Source: DATLGD01 sp035540755 | Lineage (GTDB): Bacteria > Actinomycetota > Actinomycetes > Mycobacteriales > SCTD01 | Assembly (NCBI GenBank): GCA_035540755.1 | Contig: DATLGD010000117.1 | Location: 1-38,763, forward strand | DNA length: 38,763 bases | Direction: 5' to 3' | Notes under the pieces: generated by a model | What the model was told of the DNA's origin: nothing | The model's input: only the letters and a program-made list of their open reading frames with translations | The model's database searches: none | Translations under genes and position numbers: made by a program | Shown: positions 1 to 9,224 of the stretch, piece by piece | Numbering within the stretch: position 1 is the stretch's first letter | How the letters are laid out: each line of letters begins with the position of its first letter

Positions 1-600
1 CTGCGTCGCGGGGTTGGTGCGCCAGTCGCTGCCGGCCGAGGCCATCTTCGACGCCGGCAGCGACTGCGGGATGCCGTAGGCGCCGCTCGAGGGATTGGTG
101 GCGGTGTGCCGCCAGCCGCTCTCCTTGGTCCACAGCCGGTCGAGGCAGCCGAACTGGTCGGCCTGCCCCCGCTCGGCGAGCATCGCGCGGGCGATCGACT
201 TCGGGTCGCCGGTGCGGGCCGAGCGGCTGGCGCGCTCGGCCGCGGCACGGGCCTCCGCGGCGCGGGCCTCCTCGGCCCGCGCACGCTCGGCGGCGCGTGC
301 CTCGGCAGCGGCCCGCTCGGCCGCCTCGCGCTCGGCGGCCAGCCGGGCCGCCTCGGCCTCGGCGGCGGCCCGCTCGGCCGCTTCCCGCTCGGCACGGAAG
401 GCCGCGGCGCCGGCGTCGGCGCGGGCGGCTGCCACCGCCTCGTGCGCCCGGTCGGCGTCGTTCAGGCGCAGCGGGTCAGCCGCCGCGGCCGGGTCGGCGG
501 CCGCCCACGTCATCGGCGTGGCCGCGACCAGCGGCAGGGCGACCACGGTGGCCAGCGAGGCGCCGGCGAGGGCGTGCAGGACGGGACGGACACGGTGCAA
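1..600 (-). CDS. Secreted transglycosylase/aggregation-promoting-factor-like protein (3' end off window)
   Basis: The first 200 codons of a secreted cell-wall protein are visible; the C-terminus lies left of the window. A TTG start at 600-598 is chosen because GGAGGA lies 7 nt upstream and a signal peptide follows at once (basic start, hydrophobic residues about 9-28, AxA-like site about 33-36). Residues about 50-127 are an Ala/Glu/Arg-rich helix of repeated EREAAERAAAEA-like units, probably a coiled-coil stalk. From about residue 133 a lysozyme-like domain begins, with WTKESGW (possible catalytic Glu160) and SSGAYGIPQSLPASKM, the pattern of actinobacterial SLT/APF C-terminal domains that cleave peptidoglycan. 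Role in wall remodelling is inferred from the family. It is divergent from the thioesterase. The unusual start codon and missing stop make the gene easy to overlook. Confidence 0.82.
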   Translation of the reverse strand, partial: MHRVRPVLHALAGASLATVVALPLVAATPMTWAAADPAAAADPLRLNDADRAHEAVAAARADAGAAAFRAEREAAERAAAEAEAARLAAEREAAERAAAEARAAERARAEEARAAEARAAAERASRSARTGDPKSIARAMLAERGQADQFGCLDRLWTKESGWRHTATNPSSGAYGIPQSLPASKMASAGSDWRTNPATQ

Positions 601-669
601 GGGGGGCTCCTCCGGGGCGACGCTGCGCGGCAGGCCGGTGGGACGCGGTGCGCGGTCGCGGGGCGGCGG

Positions 670-675
670 ACCGTA
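670..675 (-). promoter_or_regulatory. -10 candidate for the secreted transglycosylase gene
   Basis: On the minus strand the hexamer TACGGT lies about 70 nt upstream of the TTG start. Transcription would begin near 663 and give a leader of about 63 nt ending in GGAGGA. No convincing -35 is seen. Confidence 0.4.
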
Positions 676-823
676 GCCTCGCGCCGCCTGTCGAGAGCGG
701 GCCGGCAGCACAGCCGGACGCCCGCTGGTTCAGGGACCCGCTCGACGCTAGGCGTGGCTGCTGGCAGGAGCAAGCGGGTGTGGGGGCGCTCACCTGTGCC
801 GCTCGCCACCCTGGGGTCACGTC

Positions 824-829
824 TAGCGT
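824..829 (+). promoter_or_regulatory. Leaderless promoter -10 (TAGCGT) of tesB
   Basis: TAGCGT ends 8 nt before the GTG start at 838, so the transcript would start at or next to the initiation codon. There is no Shine-Dalgarno before this start, which agrees with leaderless translation. Confidence 0.5.
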
Positions 830-837
830 GCTGGCGC

Positions 838-1657
838 GTGAGCGACTACCGCACCCCGGTCGACGAGCTGCCGCCCGACGGCATCGGGCTCGAGGAGGTG
901 CTCGCCCTCGAGCGGATCGACCGCGACCTGTACCGGGCGTCCGCGGTGTTCGAGGAGGCCTTCCCTCTCTACGGCGGCCAGGTCGCGGCGCAGGCGCTGC
1001 TCGCAGCCGGGGCCACCGTGCCGACCGACCGCGTGCCGCACTCGCTGCACGGCTACTTCCTGCGGCCGGGGGACAGCCGCGCGCCGGTGGTCTTCTCGGT
1101 CGAGCGCGACCGGGACGGCGGCAGCTTCTCCGCCCGCCGTGTCGTTGCCCTGCAGGACGGCGAGGTCATCCTCAACCTCGCCGCCTCGTTCGCCCGCGAG
1201 GACTGCACCGCCGCCGAGGTCGCCGTCCTGCGGATGCCCGCGGTCGCACCGCCCGAGGCGCCGTCGCAGCCGCCGCCGCGACTGCTCGGGCACGAGCTCG
1301 TCGTGCCGAAGCAGCCCGGCGGGCTGGTGACCTTCCCGACCCGCGCGTGGCTCCGCTGCACGGCGGTGCTGCCCGGCGGCCCGCTCGTCGATGCGGCCGC
1401 CCTGACCTACCTGTCGGACCTGTTCACCGGCGCCGGCGGCCTGCCGGCGTCCCGCGGGACGTGGCAGACGACGCTCGACCACTCTCTGTGGTTCCACCGA
1501 CCGTCACGGACAGGCCAGTGGGTGCTCATGGACCTCGTGCCGCGGGCAGTCAGCCGCGGGCGCGGCATGTACGACGGCACGCTGTGGCACCCCGACGGGA
1601 CGCTCGTGGCCTCGCTCGCGCAGGAGACGCTCTTCCGCCCGCGGACGGGCGACCGGC

Positions 1658-1674
<17 letters not shown>
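838..1674 (+). CDS. tesB: Acyl-CoA thioesterase II (TesB family)
   Basis: Hydrolyses acyl-CoA to free fatty acid and CoA in the cytoplasm. The 278-residue protein has the double-hotdog layout of TesB: first half with YGGQVAAQAL (45-54), HSLHGYFLRPGD (68-79) and GGSFSARRV (94-102); second half with YLSDLF (191-196), TTLDHSLWFHRP (211-222) and LVASLAQE (256-263). D194, T212 and Q262 match the Asp/Thr/Gln catalytic set of E. coli TesB. The GTG at 838 is chosen because it lies next to a leaderless -10 and starts the conserved region; the same frame is open far upstream but without family similarity. Its last 17 bp overlap the 3' end of the convergent gluconate permease gene. Length is normal for the family. 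Confidence 0.93.
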
Positions 1675-3165
<1,491 letters not shown>

Positions 3166-3169
<4 letters not shown>

Positions 3170-4743
3170 GGGATCTCCTCGGTGGCGCCGGCGAGGTCGG
3201 GCGCCAGCGCGTCGAGCTCGCACAGGATGTCGGCGAGGGCCAGGGTCGACGTCTCCACGAGCGGGCGGGTGCGGCGGTAGGTCTCGCTGTCCGCGGGATC
3301 GGGCTCCACGGGGTCGTGCACCTCGACCAGCCGGGCGGCGTCGTCGAGGTCGTCGAGGCGACCGAGGGCGTGCAGCCCGAGCAGGCCGGCGCCGAGTCCG
3401 GTGCCCTCGGGCGAGTCGGCGAGGCGCACCGGCAGCTCGAGGGCGGAGGCGAGCACCGAGGCCCACAGCGGCGAGGCGACCGCACCCCCGGTGGCGCGCA
3501 CCTCGTGCACGTCGAGGTCGGCGGCCGGGAAGGCGGCGCGGACCAGGGCCAGCTGCTGGCAGACGCCCTCGACCGCGGCGCGCACCAGGTGCGGCCGGCG
3601 GTGCTCGCGGCGCAGGCCGAGGTAGGCGCCGCGCATCCCCTCGCGCCACCACGGGGCGCGCTCGCCCAGCAGGTAGGGCAGGCACAGCAGCCCCTCGCTG
3701 CCCGCGGCGACCTGTGCGGCCTCCTCCAGCAGGCAGGCGTCGAGCTCGTCGGCGTCCTCGCCCGTGGGCGGGTCGATGCCCGGGACGCCGGCGAGGGCGA
3801 GGGCGGCCCAGCGGACGACGGACCCGCCGTTGTTCACCGCTCCGCCGAGGACCCACCGGTGCTCGGTCAGGGCGTAGCAGAACAGCCGTCCGGTGGGGTC
3901 GACGGTCGGACGGTCGACGACGGCCCGCATCGCTGCGCTCGTACCGATGGACACGGCGGCGACGCCGCGCTGCACCGCGCCGATGCCGAGGTTGGCCAGC
4001 ACGCCGTCGGAGGCGCCCAGCACCACGGGCAGGTCGCGGCGCAGTCCGGTGGCACGGGCGACGTCGCTGGTCAGCCCGTCGAGCACGTGCGTGGTGGGGC
4101 GCACCTCGGGCAGCTGCTCGGCGCGCAGGCCGGCGAGCTCGACCGCCTCGTCGTCCCAGGCCCGCCGCTCGAGGTCGTACATGCCGGTGGCCGAGGCGCA
4201 GGAGAGGTCGACGACGTGCTGACCGACACCGTGCTGGGGCTCGCACAGCGCACCGACGAGCAGCTCCTTGACGCCGCCCCAGCGCGGGGTGCCTCGCAGC
4301 AGGTCGGGTTCGTGCTCGCCGAGCCAGGCCAGCTTGCACAGCGGCGACATCGGGTGGACCGGCGTTCCGGTGCGCGCGTGCAGGCCCGACGCCCGTCCGC
4401 GGGTGCGCAGCGCACGGGCCTGCTCGGCGGCGCGCCCGTCGGCCCAGGTCAGCACCGGGCCGAGCGGCCTGCCGCCGCCGTCGAGCGGCACCACGCCGTG
4501 CATGGCCGCGGACAGGGTCAGCGCGACGACGTCGTCACCGCGCTCGCGGGCGCACGCGGCGATCTCGGTGAGCGCCTGCACGGCCGCGTCGCACACCGCC
4601 GCGGCGTCCAGCTCCGCCCGGCCGGGGCCAGGCACGAGCAAGGGGTAGCCGACGCTGACGACGTCGCGCACGCGGCCGTCGTCCCCGGCGGTGACCGCCT
4701 TCGTCGCGGTGGTGCCGGAGTCCAGGCCGACGACGACCTCCAC
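3166..4743 (-). CDS. gntK: Gluconokinase, FGGY carbohydrate kinase family
   Basis: Phosphorylates gluconate to 6-phosphogluconate with ATP, feeding the pentose phosphate or Entner-Doudoroff route. The 525 residues have the two FGGY domains: N-terminal GLDSGTTATKAV (6-17, phosphate 1 motif), LTLSAAMHGV, and WADGRAAEQ; C-terminal ASDGVLANLGIGA, SIGTSAAMRAV (phosphate 2) and ATGGAVASPLWASVLASALELPV (adenosine motif). The substrate assignment rests on the coupled GntP permease and on similarity to Gram-positive GntK rather than a unique residue. The GTG start at 4743 has GGGAGGT 4 nt upstream. No GntR-type regulator is in the window. Confidence 0.9.
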
Positions 4744-4781
4744 CGGGACCTCCCGCCCAGAGAACGATCTTCCTGCCCGGG

Positions 4782-4808
4782 CGCCTACCCGGATGCGGCG
4801 GTGGTCAA
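4782..4808 (-). promoter_or_regulatory. Possible promoter of gntK-gntP
   Basis: Minus strand: TTGACC (4808-4803) and TAGGCG (4787-4782), 15-nt spacer, which is short. The leader would be about 32 nt, with GGGAGGT at its end. A GCCCGGGC palindrome (4775-4782) and an AGAACGATCTTCC near-palindrome follow; either could be an operator. Confidence 0.3.
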
Positions 4809-4812
4809 GCGG

Positions 4813-6180
4813 TCAGCGGTAGGCCGACGTCCCGCGCAGCCGCGCACCGACCGCGACGTGCAGCGGCGCCAGGACGACGCCGTCGCGCGCCAGTCGCTCG
4901 CGCAGCAGGCGGCGGTGCCGAACTACCCCGACGAGGCCGATCGCCCAGAACAGGTACTGCACGGCGAAGGCGGCGCGGAAGGCGTCGAGCGAGTAGTCCG
5001 CGGAGCCGCCCGGCGTGCGCAGGTCGAGCACCGCACCGATGGCGAGGACGGTGAGGAGCGACGCGACGAAGCCACCCACGTTGACGACGCCGGTGGCGCT
5101 GCCGAGCCGCTCGGCCGGGTTCTCGGTGCGCGCGTAGTCGAACCCGATCATCGAGCCGGGCCCGTTGGTGCCGAGGACGACGACGAGCACCACGAGCAGC
5201 GGCAGGGGAGCGGTGCCCGGCCACAGCAGCACGACCGTCCAGGCCGCGACGGTCGCGCCCAGGATCGAGAAGACGAGCACCGAGCGGCGCAGCGGCCACC
5301 GCCCGCACAGCTGGCCGAGGACGGGTCCGAACAGCATCCCGACGACGACGAGCACGGTGATGAGCAGCGCCGCCGTCGACGGAGCCAGGCCCTGCCCGAC
5401 GACGAGGAACGGGAAGCCCCACAGCAGGGCGAAGACGGTGCCGGAGAACTGCGTGACCAGATGGGTGTACATGCCGATGCGCGTGCCGGGCTCGCGCCAG
5501 GCGAGCGCGAGGTTGCGCCGCACCTGGGCCACGCCCACCGGCGGAGCGACCGGCGTGCCGGGCGGTGCGTCCCGCAGCGCGACGGCGACCAGCAGGCAGA
5601 CGAGCAGTCCCACCGCCGCCGCGCCCGAGAAGGTGGTGCGCCACGACGTCGCCTGCAGGAGCGCGACCATCGGAACGGCCGCGACGATCTGGCCGACCTG
5701 CCCGAGGATGCCGGTGAGCTGAGTGACGACGGGCACGGTGCGGCCGGGGAACCACAGCGGCACCAGGCGCAGGACGCTGATGAAGGTCATGGCGTCGCCG
5801 GCTCCGACGAGCACCCGCGCGACCACCGCCGTCGGCACGTCCGGAGCCAGCGCCAGCACCAGCTGCCCGACAGCCATGGTGGCGGCGCCGAGGGCGACCA
5901 TCCGGCGCGACCCGAACCGGTCGAGCGCGATGCCGACCGGCACCTGCAGGCCGGCGTAGACGGCCAGCTGCAGGACGAGGAACAGCGACAGGGCGGAGGC
6001 GCCCGCACCGAAGTGGGCCTGCGCCTCGACACCGGTGACGCCGAGCGAGCCGCGGTGGAAGACCGCGACGGAGTAGGCGACCAGACCGACCGTCCACACC
6101 GTCCAGGCGCGGGCGCTCGGCCGGTCACGGGTCACCCTGAGGACGACGTCCTGGGGCCGGCCGTTCTTCCCTCCGTCCAC
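4813..6180 (-). CDS. MFS transporter
   Basis: Major facilitator superfamily protein of 455 residues with 12 predicted membrane helices. Visible MFS features are a first-half loop with DRFGSRRMVALGAA (the D-R/K-G-R/K-R motif between helices 2 and 3), a charged central loop after helix 6, and VVNVGGFVASLLTVLAIG late in the protein. The substrate cannot be read from sequence; a sugar acid is conceivable because gntK-gntP lie 69 bp downstream on the same strand, but they may have their own promoter. The GTG at 6180 has no clear ribosome site; a second in-frame GTG at 6135 (VTRDRP) sits closer to the first helix and could be the real start. Confidence 0.8.
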   Translation of the reverse strand: MDGGKNGRPQDVVLRVTRDRPSARAWTVWTVGLVAYSVAVFHRGSLGVTGVEAQAHFGAGASALSLFLVLQLAVYAGLQVPVGIALDRFGSRRMVALGAATMAVGQLVLALAPDVPTAVVARVLVGAGDAMTFISVLRLVPLWFPGRTVPVVTQLTGILGQVGQIVAAVPMVALLQATSWRTTFSGAAAVGLLVCLLVAVALRDAPPGTPVAPPVGVAQVRRNLALAWREPGTRIGMYTHLVTQFSGTVFALLWGFPFLVVGQGLAPSTAALLITVLVVVGMLFGPVLGQLCGRWPLRRSVLVFSILGATVAAWTVVLLWPGTAPLPLLVVLVVVLGTNGPGSMIGFDYARTENPAERLGSATGVVNVGGFVASLLTVLAIGAVLDLRTPGGSADYSLDAFRAAFAVQYLFWAIGLVGVVRHRRLLRERLARDGVVLAPLHVAVGARLRGTSAYR

Positions 6181-6242
6181 ATCGGCCGCCCGTCTCCACA
6201 GCCTGCGGCGGCCTCCCCCGGCGAGGGGGCGCGGTCGGCACC

Positions 6243-7343
6243 GTGCCCGTCATGCCTGCCTCTCCGGGAGCCCGCCGCTCCGACCCCGCCCTGTCCGACG
6301 ACCGCCCGATCGTCCGCCTGAGCCGACCCGCTGAGCTGGTCGCGCTCGTCCCGCAGCTCTGCGGCTTCGTGCCGCACGAGAGCCTGACCGTCGTGTGCCT
6401 GCGCGGCCGCCGCTCCCGCGTAGGGCTGACGATGCGCGTCGACCTGCCGGACGACCGGCACGGCGCGGCTCTGGCGGGGCAGCTGGTCGAGCGGATCCTG
6501 CTCGACGGCGCCACGCGCGTGCTGCTCGTGGTGCACACCGAGCAGCCCGACGCCGCCGCCGGGGAGCTCCCCGGCCGGGGTCTGGTCGACGGGCTCGCCG
6601 AGCGGCTGGACCGCGCCGGGCTCCGCGCCACCGACCGGCTGCTCGTGCGCTCGGGCCGCTGGTGGTCCTACGACTGCGATGACGAGCGCTGCTGCCCCGC
6701 CGCCGGCACGCCACTCCACCCGGAGCCCACACCGGCGCTCCAGCTGGTGGCGGCGCAGCAGGCCCTCGACGGCCGGGCGGTGCTCCCGTCGAGGGAAGAG
6801 CTCGTGGCCTCCCTCGCCGCGCCTGCCCCCGGCCCGCTGCGCGACGCGCTGGCGGCGGCGGAGTCCGACCGCCGCCGGCAGGTCGCCGAGCGGGGCCGCG
6901 CGGTTGCCGGGCGCGCGTCGCTGCTGCTGTGGCGCGAGGTCCTGGCGGACGACGCGGCGCTCAGCGGGGCTCTCGACCCGGCCGTCGCGGCGGGGCTCGT
7001 CGTCTCGCTGGCCGACGTCCTCGTCCGCGACGCCGTGCTCACCTGGGCGGTGGACCAGGAGGAGCGGCTGCTGGCCCTGCTCGTGCACCTGGCCGGACGG
7101 TGCGCCGCGCCGCACGACGTGCCGGTGTGCACCCTGGTCGCCTGGGTCGCGCACGTGCGCGGCAGCGGGGCGCTGGCGAACGTGGCGCTCGACCGTGCGC
7201 TCGCCGCCGATCCCGATGCAGGCCTGGCCGGGCTGGGGCGGCAGGCGCTCGACGCGCAGGTCCCGCCGTCGGACGTCCGCGCCCTGCTCGTCGACGCCCG
7301 TGCGCTGCTGTCCCGGCAGCACCCGTGGACGCGCGTCGGCTGA
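6243..7343 (+). CDS. DUF4192 domain-containing protein
   Basis: A 366-residue protein of the actinobacterial DUF4192 family, function unknown. Family features: an N-terminal RLSRPAELVALVPQLCGFVPHESLTVVCL block (residues about 22-50), then GLTMRVDLP, RVLLVVHT, and a WWSYDC.DERCC.P.GTP.H cluster (about 140-160) with closely placed cysteines. The C-terminal half is helical, ending in AWVAHVRGSGALANVALDRAL and RQAL. No catalytic motif is obvious. The GTG at 6243 and an ATG at 6252 are both possible starts; the family similarity begins later and does not decide. It is divergent from the MFS gene, with 62 bp between them. Confidence 0.85.
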   Translation: MPVMPASPGARRSDPALSDDRPIVRLSRPAELVALVPQLCGFVPHESLTVVCLRGRRSRVGLTMRVDLPDDRHGAALAGQLVERILLDGATRVLLVVHTEQPDAAAGELPGRGLVDGLAERLDRAGLRATDRLLVRSGRWWSYDCDDERCCPAAGTPLHPEPTPALQLVAAQQALDGRAVLPSREELVASLAAPAPGPLRDALAAAESDRRRQVAERGRAVAGRASLLLWREVLADDAALSGALDPAVAAGLVVSLADVLVRDAVLTWAVDQEERLLALLVHLAGRCAAPHDVPVCTLVAWVAHVRGSGALANVALDRALAADPDAGLAGLGRQALDAQVPPSDVRALLVDARALLSRQHPWTRVG

Positions 7344-7364
7344 CCGGCGGTGGCGCACCGGTCC

Positions 7365-7370
7365 TACGCT
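7365..7370 (+). promoter_or_regulatory. Leaderless promoter -10 (TACGCT) of the cation exchanger gene
   Basis: TACGCT ends 6 nt before the GTG at 7377. There is no ribosome-binding site before that start, and the hexamer follows the DUF4192 stop by about 22 nt, so the exchanger-methyltransferase pair probably has its own leaderless transcript. Confidence 0.5.
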
Positions 7371-7376
7371 CGACCG

Positions 7377-8492
7377 GTGGACGCCCTGACCCTCGGCACC
7401 CTGGTCGCCGGCCTCGTCGCCCTCGTCGGCGGAGGCGAGCTGCTGGTGCGCGGCGGCAGCGGGCTGGCGAGGTCGTTCGGGCTGTCGCCGCTCGTCGTCG
7501 GTTTGACCGTGGTCGCCTTCGCGACGTCGGCACCGGAGTTCGCGGTCACCCTGGACGCCACCCTGTCGGGCAACCCCGGCATCGCGGTCGGGAACGTCGT
7601 CGGCAGCAACGTCGCGAACGTGCTGCTGGTGCTCGGGGTCTCTGCCCTCGTGCTGCCCGTGGCCGTCCGGTCCTCGCTGGTGCGGCTCGACGTCCCCGTC
7701 GTGATCGTGCTGTCGGTCCTGCTGCTGCTCCTGTCTCTCGACGGGCAGGTGTCCCGCGGCGACGGGGCGCTGCTCGTGGCGCTGCTCCTCGCCTACGTCG
7801 GCTGGTCGGTGCTCGCCGGGCGGCGGGAGACGGCGGCGCTGGCGTCCTCGCAGGAAGGGTCGAGCAACCAGTCGGAGCATCAGCGCCGGCCGGTGCGGGA
7901 CGGCGCGCTGGTGCTGGTCGGCGTCGGGCTGCTGGTCCTGGGTGCGCGCTGGCTGGTCAGCGCGGCCACGACCATCGCGGCCGCGGCCGGCGTCAGCGAC
8001 CTGGTCATCGGCCTGACGGTCGTCGCGATCGGCACGTCGCTGCCGGAGCTCGCCACGTCCGTCATCGCTGCGCTGCGCGGTGAGCGCGAGATGGCGATCG
8101 GCAACGTCCTCGGCAGCAACGTCTTCAACATCGGCGCGGTGCTGGGCCTGGCCGCCGTCGTCGCGCCCGGCGGCGTCCCGGTCGAGCCGAGCGCCGTCCG
8201 CTTCGACATGCCGGTGATGGTCGCGGTCGCCGTGGCGCTGCTGCCGGTGGTGTTCACCGGCCTGACGATCGCGCGCTGGGAAGGCGCGCTCTTCCTCGGC
8301 TACTACGTCGTCTACGTCGGCTACCTGCTGCTCGCCGCTGCCGAGCACGACGCGGTCGAGGGGTTCAGCACGGCCATGGCCTTCTTCGTCCTGCCGCTGA
8401 CCGCGGTGACGCTGGTCGTGCTGGCGGTCTACGAGCTGGGCGTGCTGCGTGGTCGTCGCGCCGAGCGGGAGGCACGGAAGGAGCGGGCGTAG
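7377..8492 (+). CDS. Calcium/sodium antiporter, CaCA family
   Basis: Cation/Ca2+ exchanger of the membrane, 371 residues, related to E. coli YrbG/ChaA-like exchangers. The two inverted alpha repeats are plain: alpha-1 with SPLVVGLTVVAFATSAPEF and GNVVGSNVANVLLVLG; alpha-2 with LVIGLTVVAIGTSLPELATS and GNVLGSNVFNIGAVLG. The acidic residues in SAPE and SLPE are the known ion ligands of the family. A hydrophilic loop of about 35 residues (ASSQEGSSNQSEHQRRP) separates the halves. A basic tail (GRRAEREARKERA) ends the protein. Start chosen at GTG 7377 because of the adjacent -10 and because hydrophobic helix 1 begins within a few residues. The next gene starts directly after the TAG stop, so they are coupled. 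Confidence 0.92.
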   Translation: MDALTLGTLVAGLVALVGGGELLVRGGSGLARSFGLSPLVVGLTVVAFATSAPEFAVTLDATLSGNPGIAVGNVVGSNVANVLLVLGVSALVLPVAVRSSLVRLDVPVVIVLSVLLLLLSLDGQVSRGDGALLVALLLAYVGWSVLAGRRETAALASSQEGSSNQSEHQRRPVRDGALVLVGVGLLVLGARWLVSAATTIAAAAGVSDLVIGLTVVAIGTSLPELATSVIAALRGEREMAIGNVLGSNVFNIGAVLGLAAVVAPGGVPVEPSAVRFDMPVMVAVAVALLPVVFTGLTIARWEGALFLGYYVVYVGYLLLAAAEHDAVEGFSTAMAFFVLPLTAVTLVVLAVYELGVLRGRRAEREARKERA

Positions 8493-9149
8493 GTGGCACC
8501 TGACCGGGCTCGCGCGCTCGTGCTCGAGCGCACCCGGCTGCAGTCGCCGCCCGTGGTGCCGGAGGTGCGGCTGCACCTGGCCGACGACATGGACCAGGCC
8601 TGGGCGTCGCTGCAGCGCGAGCTCGACGACGGTGAGCTCCCGCCCCCGTTCTGGGCGTTCGCCTGGCTCGGCGGTCAGGCCCTGGCGCGGCACGTGCTCG
8701 ACACGCCGGCCCTGGTGCGCGGGCGGCGGGTGCTCGACCTCGCCACCGGCTCAGGGCTGTGCGCGCTGGCCGCGGCGCGCGCGGGCGCGGCATCGGTGCT
8801 CGCCGTCGACGTCGACCCCGTGGCGGTGGAGGCCGTCCGGCTCAACGCCGGGGCGAACGGGCTGGCCGTCGACGTGGACGGCCGCGACGTGCTCGACGAG
8901 CCGCCGCCCGGCGTCGACGTCGTGCTGGCCGGTGACGTCTTCTACGACGCCGCGATGGCCGCCCGCGTCCAGCCGTGGCTGCTGGCCGCAGCCCGCGCCG
9001 GCGCCCAGGTGCTGGTGGGCGACCCGGGCCGGCACTACCTGCCGCGCGCGCTGCTCGAGCAGGTCGACGAGCTCGACGTGCCGACCACCCGGGCGCTCGA
9101 GGGGGTGCTGGCCAAGACCGTGCGGGTGTACGCCGTCCGGCGGACCTGA
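8493..9149 (+). CDS. Class I SAM-dependent methyltransferase (ETFB-lysine / Nnt1-like)
   Basis: A 218-residue cytoplasmic methyltransferase. SAM-binding motif I is VLDLATGSGLCALAAARAGA (about 79-98), followed by VLAVDVDPVAVEAVRLNAGANG (motif II region) and VDVVLAGDVFYDAAMAAR (motif IV). The upstream PPPFWAFAWLGGQALARHVLD segment is typical of the ETFB lysine methyltransferase/nicotinamide N-methyltransferase-like family, which modifies a protein lysine or small amine; the substrate here is not known. The GTG start follows the TAG of the exchanger gene with no gap, and AAGGAG lies 11 nt before it. No specific link to the exchanger is evident. Confidence 0.85.
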   Translation: MAPDRARALVLERTRLQSPPVVPEVRLHLADDMDQAWASLQRELDDGELPPPFWAFAWLGGQALARHVLDTPALVRGRRVLDLATGSGLCALAAARAGAASVLAVDVDPVAVEAVRLNAGANGLAVDVDGRDVLDEPPPGVDVVLAGDVFYDAAMAARVQPWLLAAARAGAQVLVGDPGRHYLPRALLEQVDELDVPTTRALEGVLAKTVRVYAVRRT

Positions 9150-9184
9150 GACCCCCGGTGTTTCGCCGACCGGGTCCGGCGGGG

Positions 9185-9190
9185 TAGGAC
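9185..9190 (+). promoter_or_regulatory. -10 candidate for the WS/DGAT operon
   Basis: TAGGAC would place the transcript start near 9197 and leave a leader of about 28 nt that ends in GGGAGA before the GTG at 9225. The -35 region is not canonical. Confidence 0.35.
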
Positions 9191-9224
9191 GGGCATCATC
9201 GCTCCGTCGAGCAGGGAGACCTCC

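Noticed and set aside
240..420. Repetitive gcggccgagcg-type DNA resembling a tandem repeat or CRISPR-like array
   Set aside because: The units are irregular and are explained by codons for the Ala/Glu/Arg coiled coil; there are no spacers.
106..837. Upstream extension of the thioesterase frame
   Set aside because: It is antisense to the secreted transglycosylase gene, of low complexity, and the leaderless -10 and TesB similarity set the start at 838.
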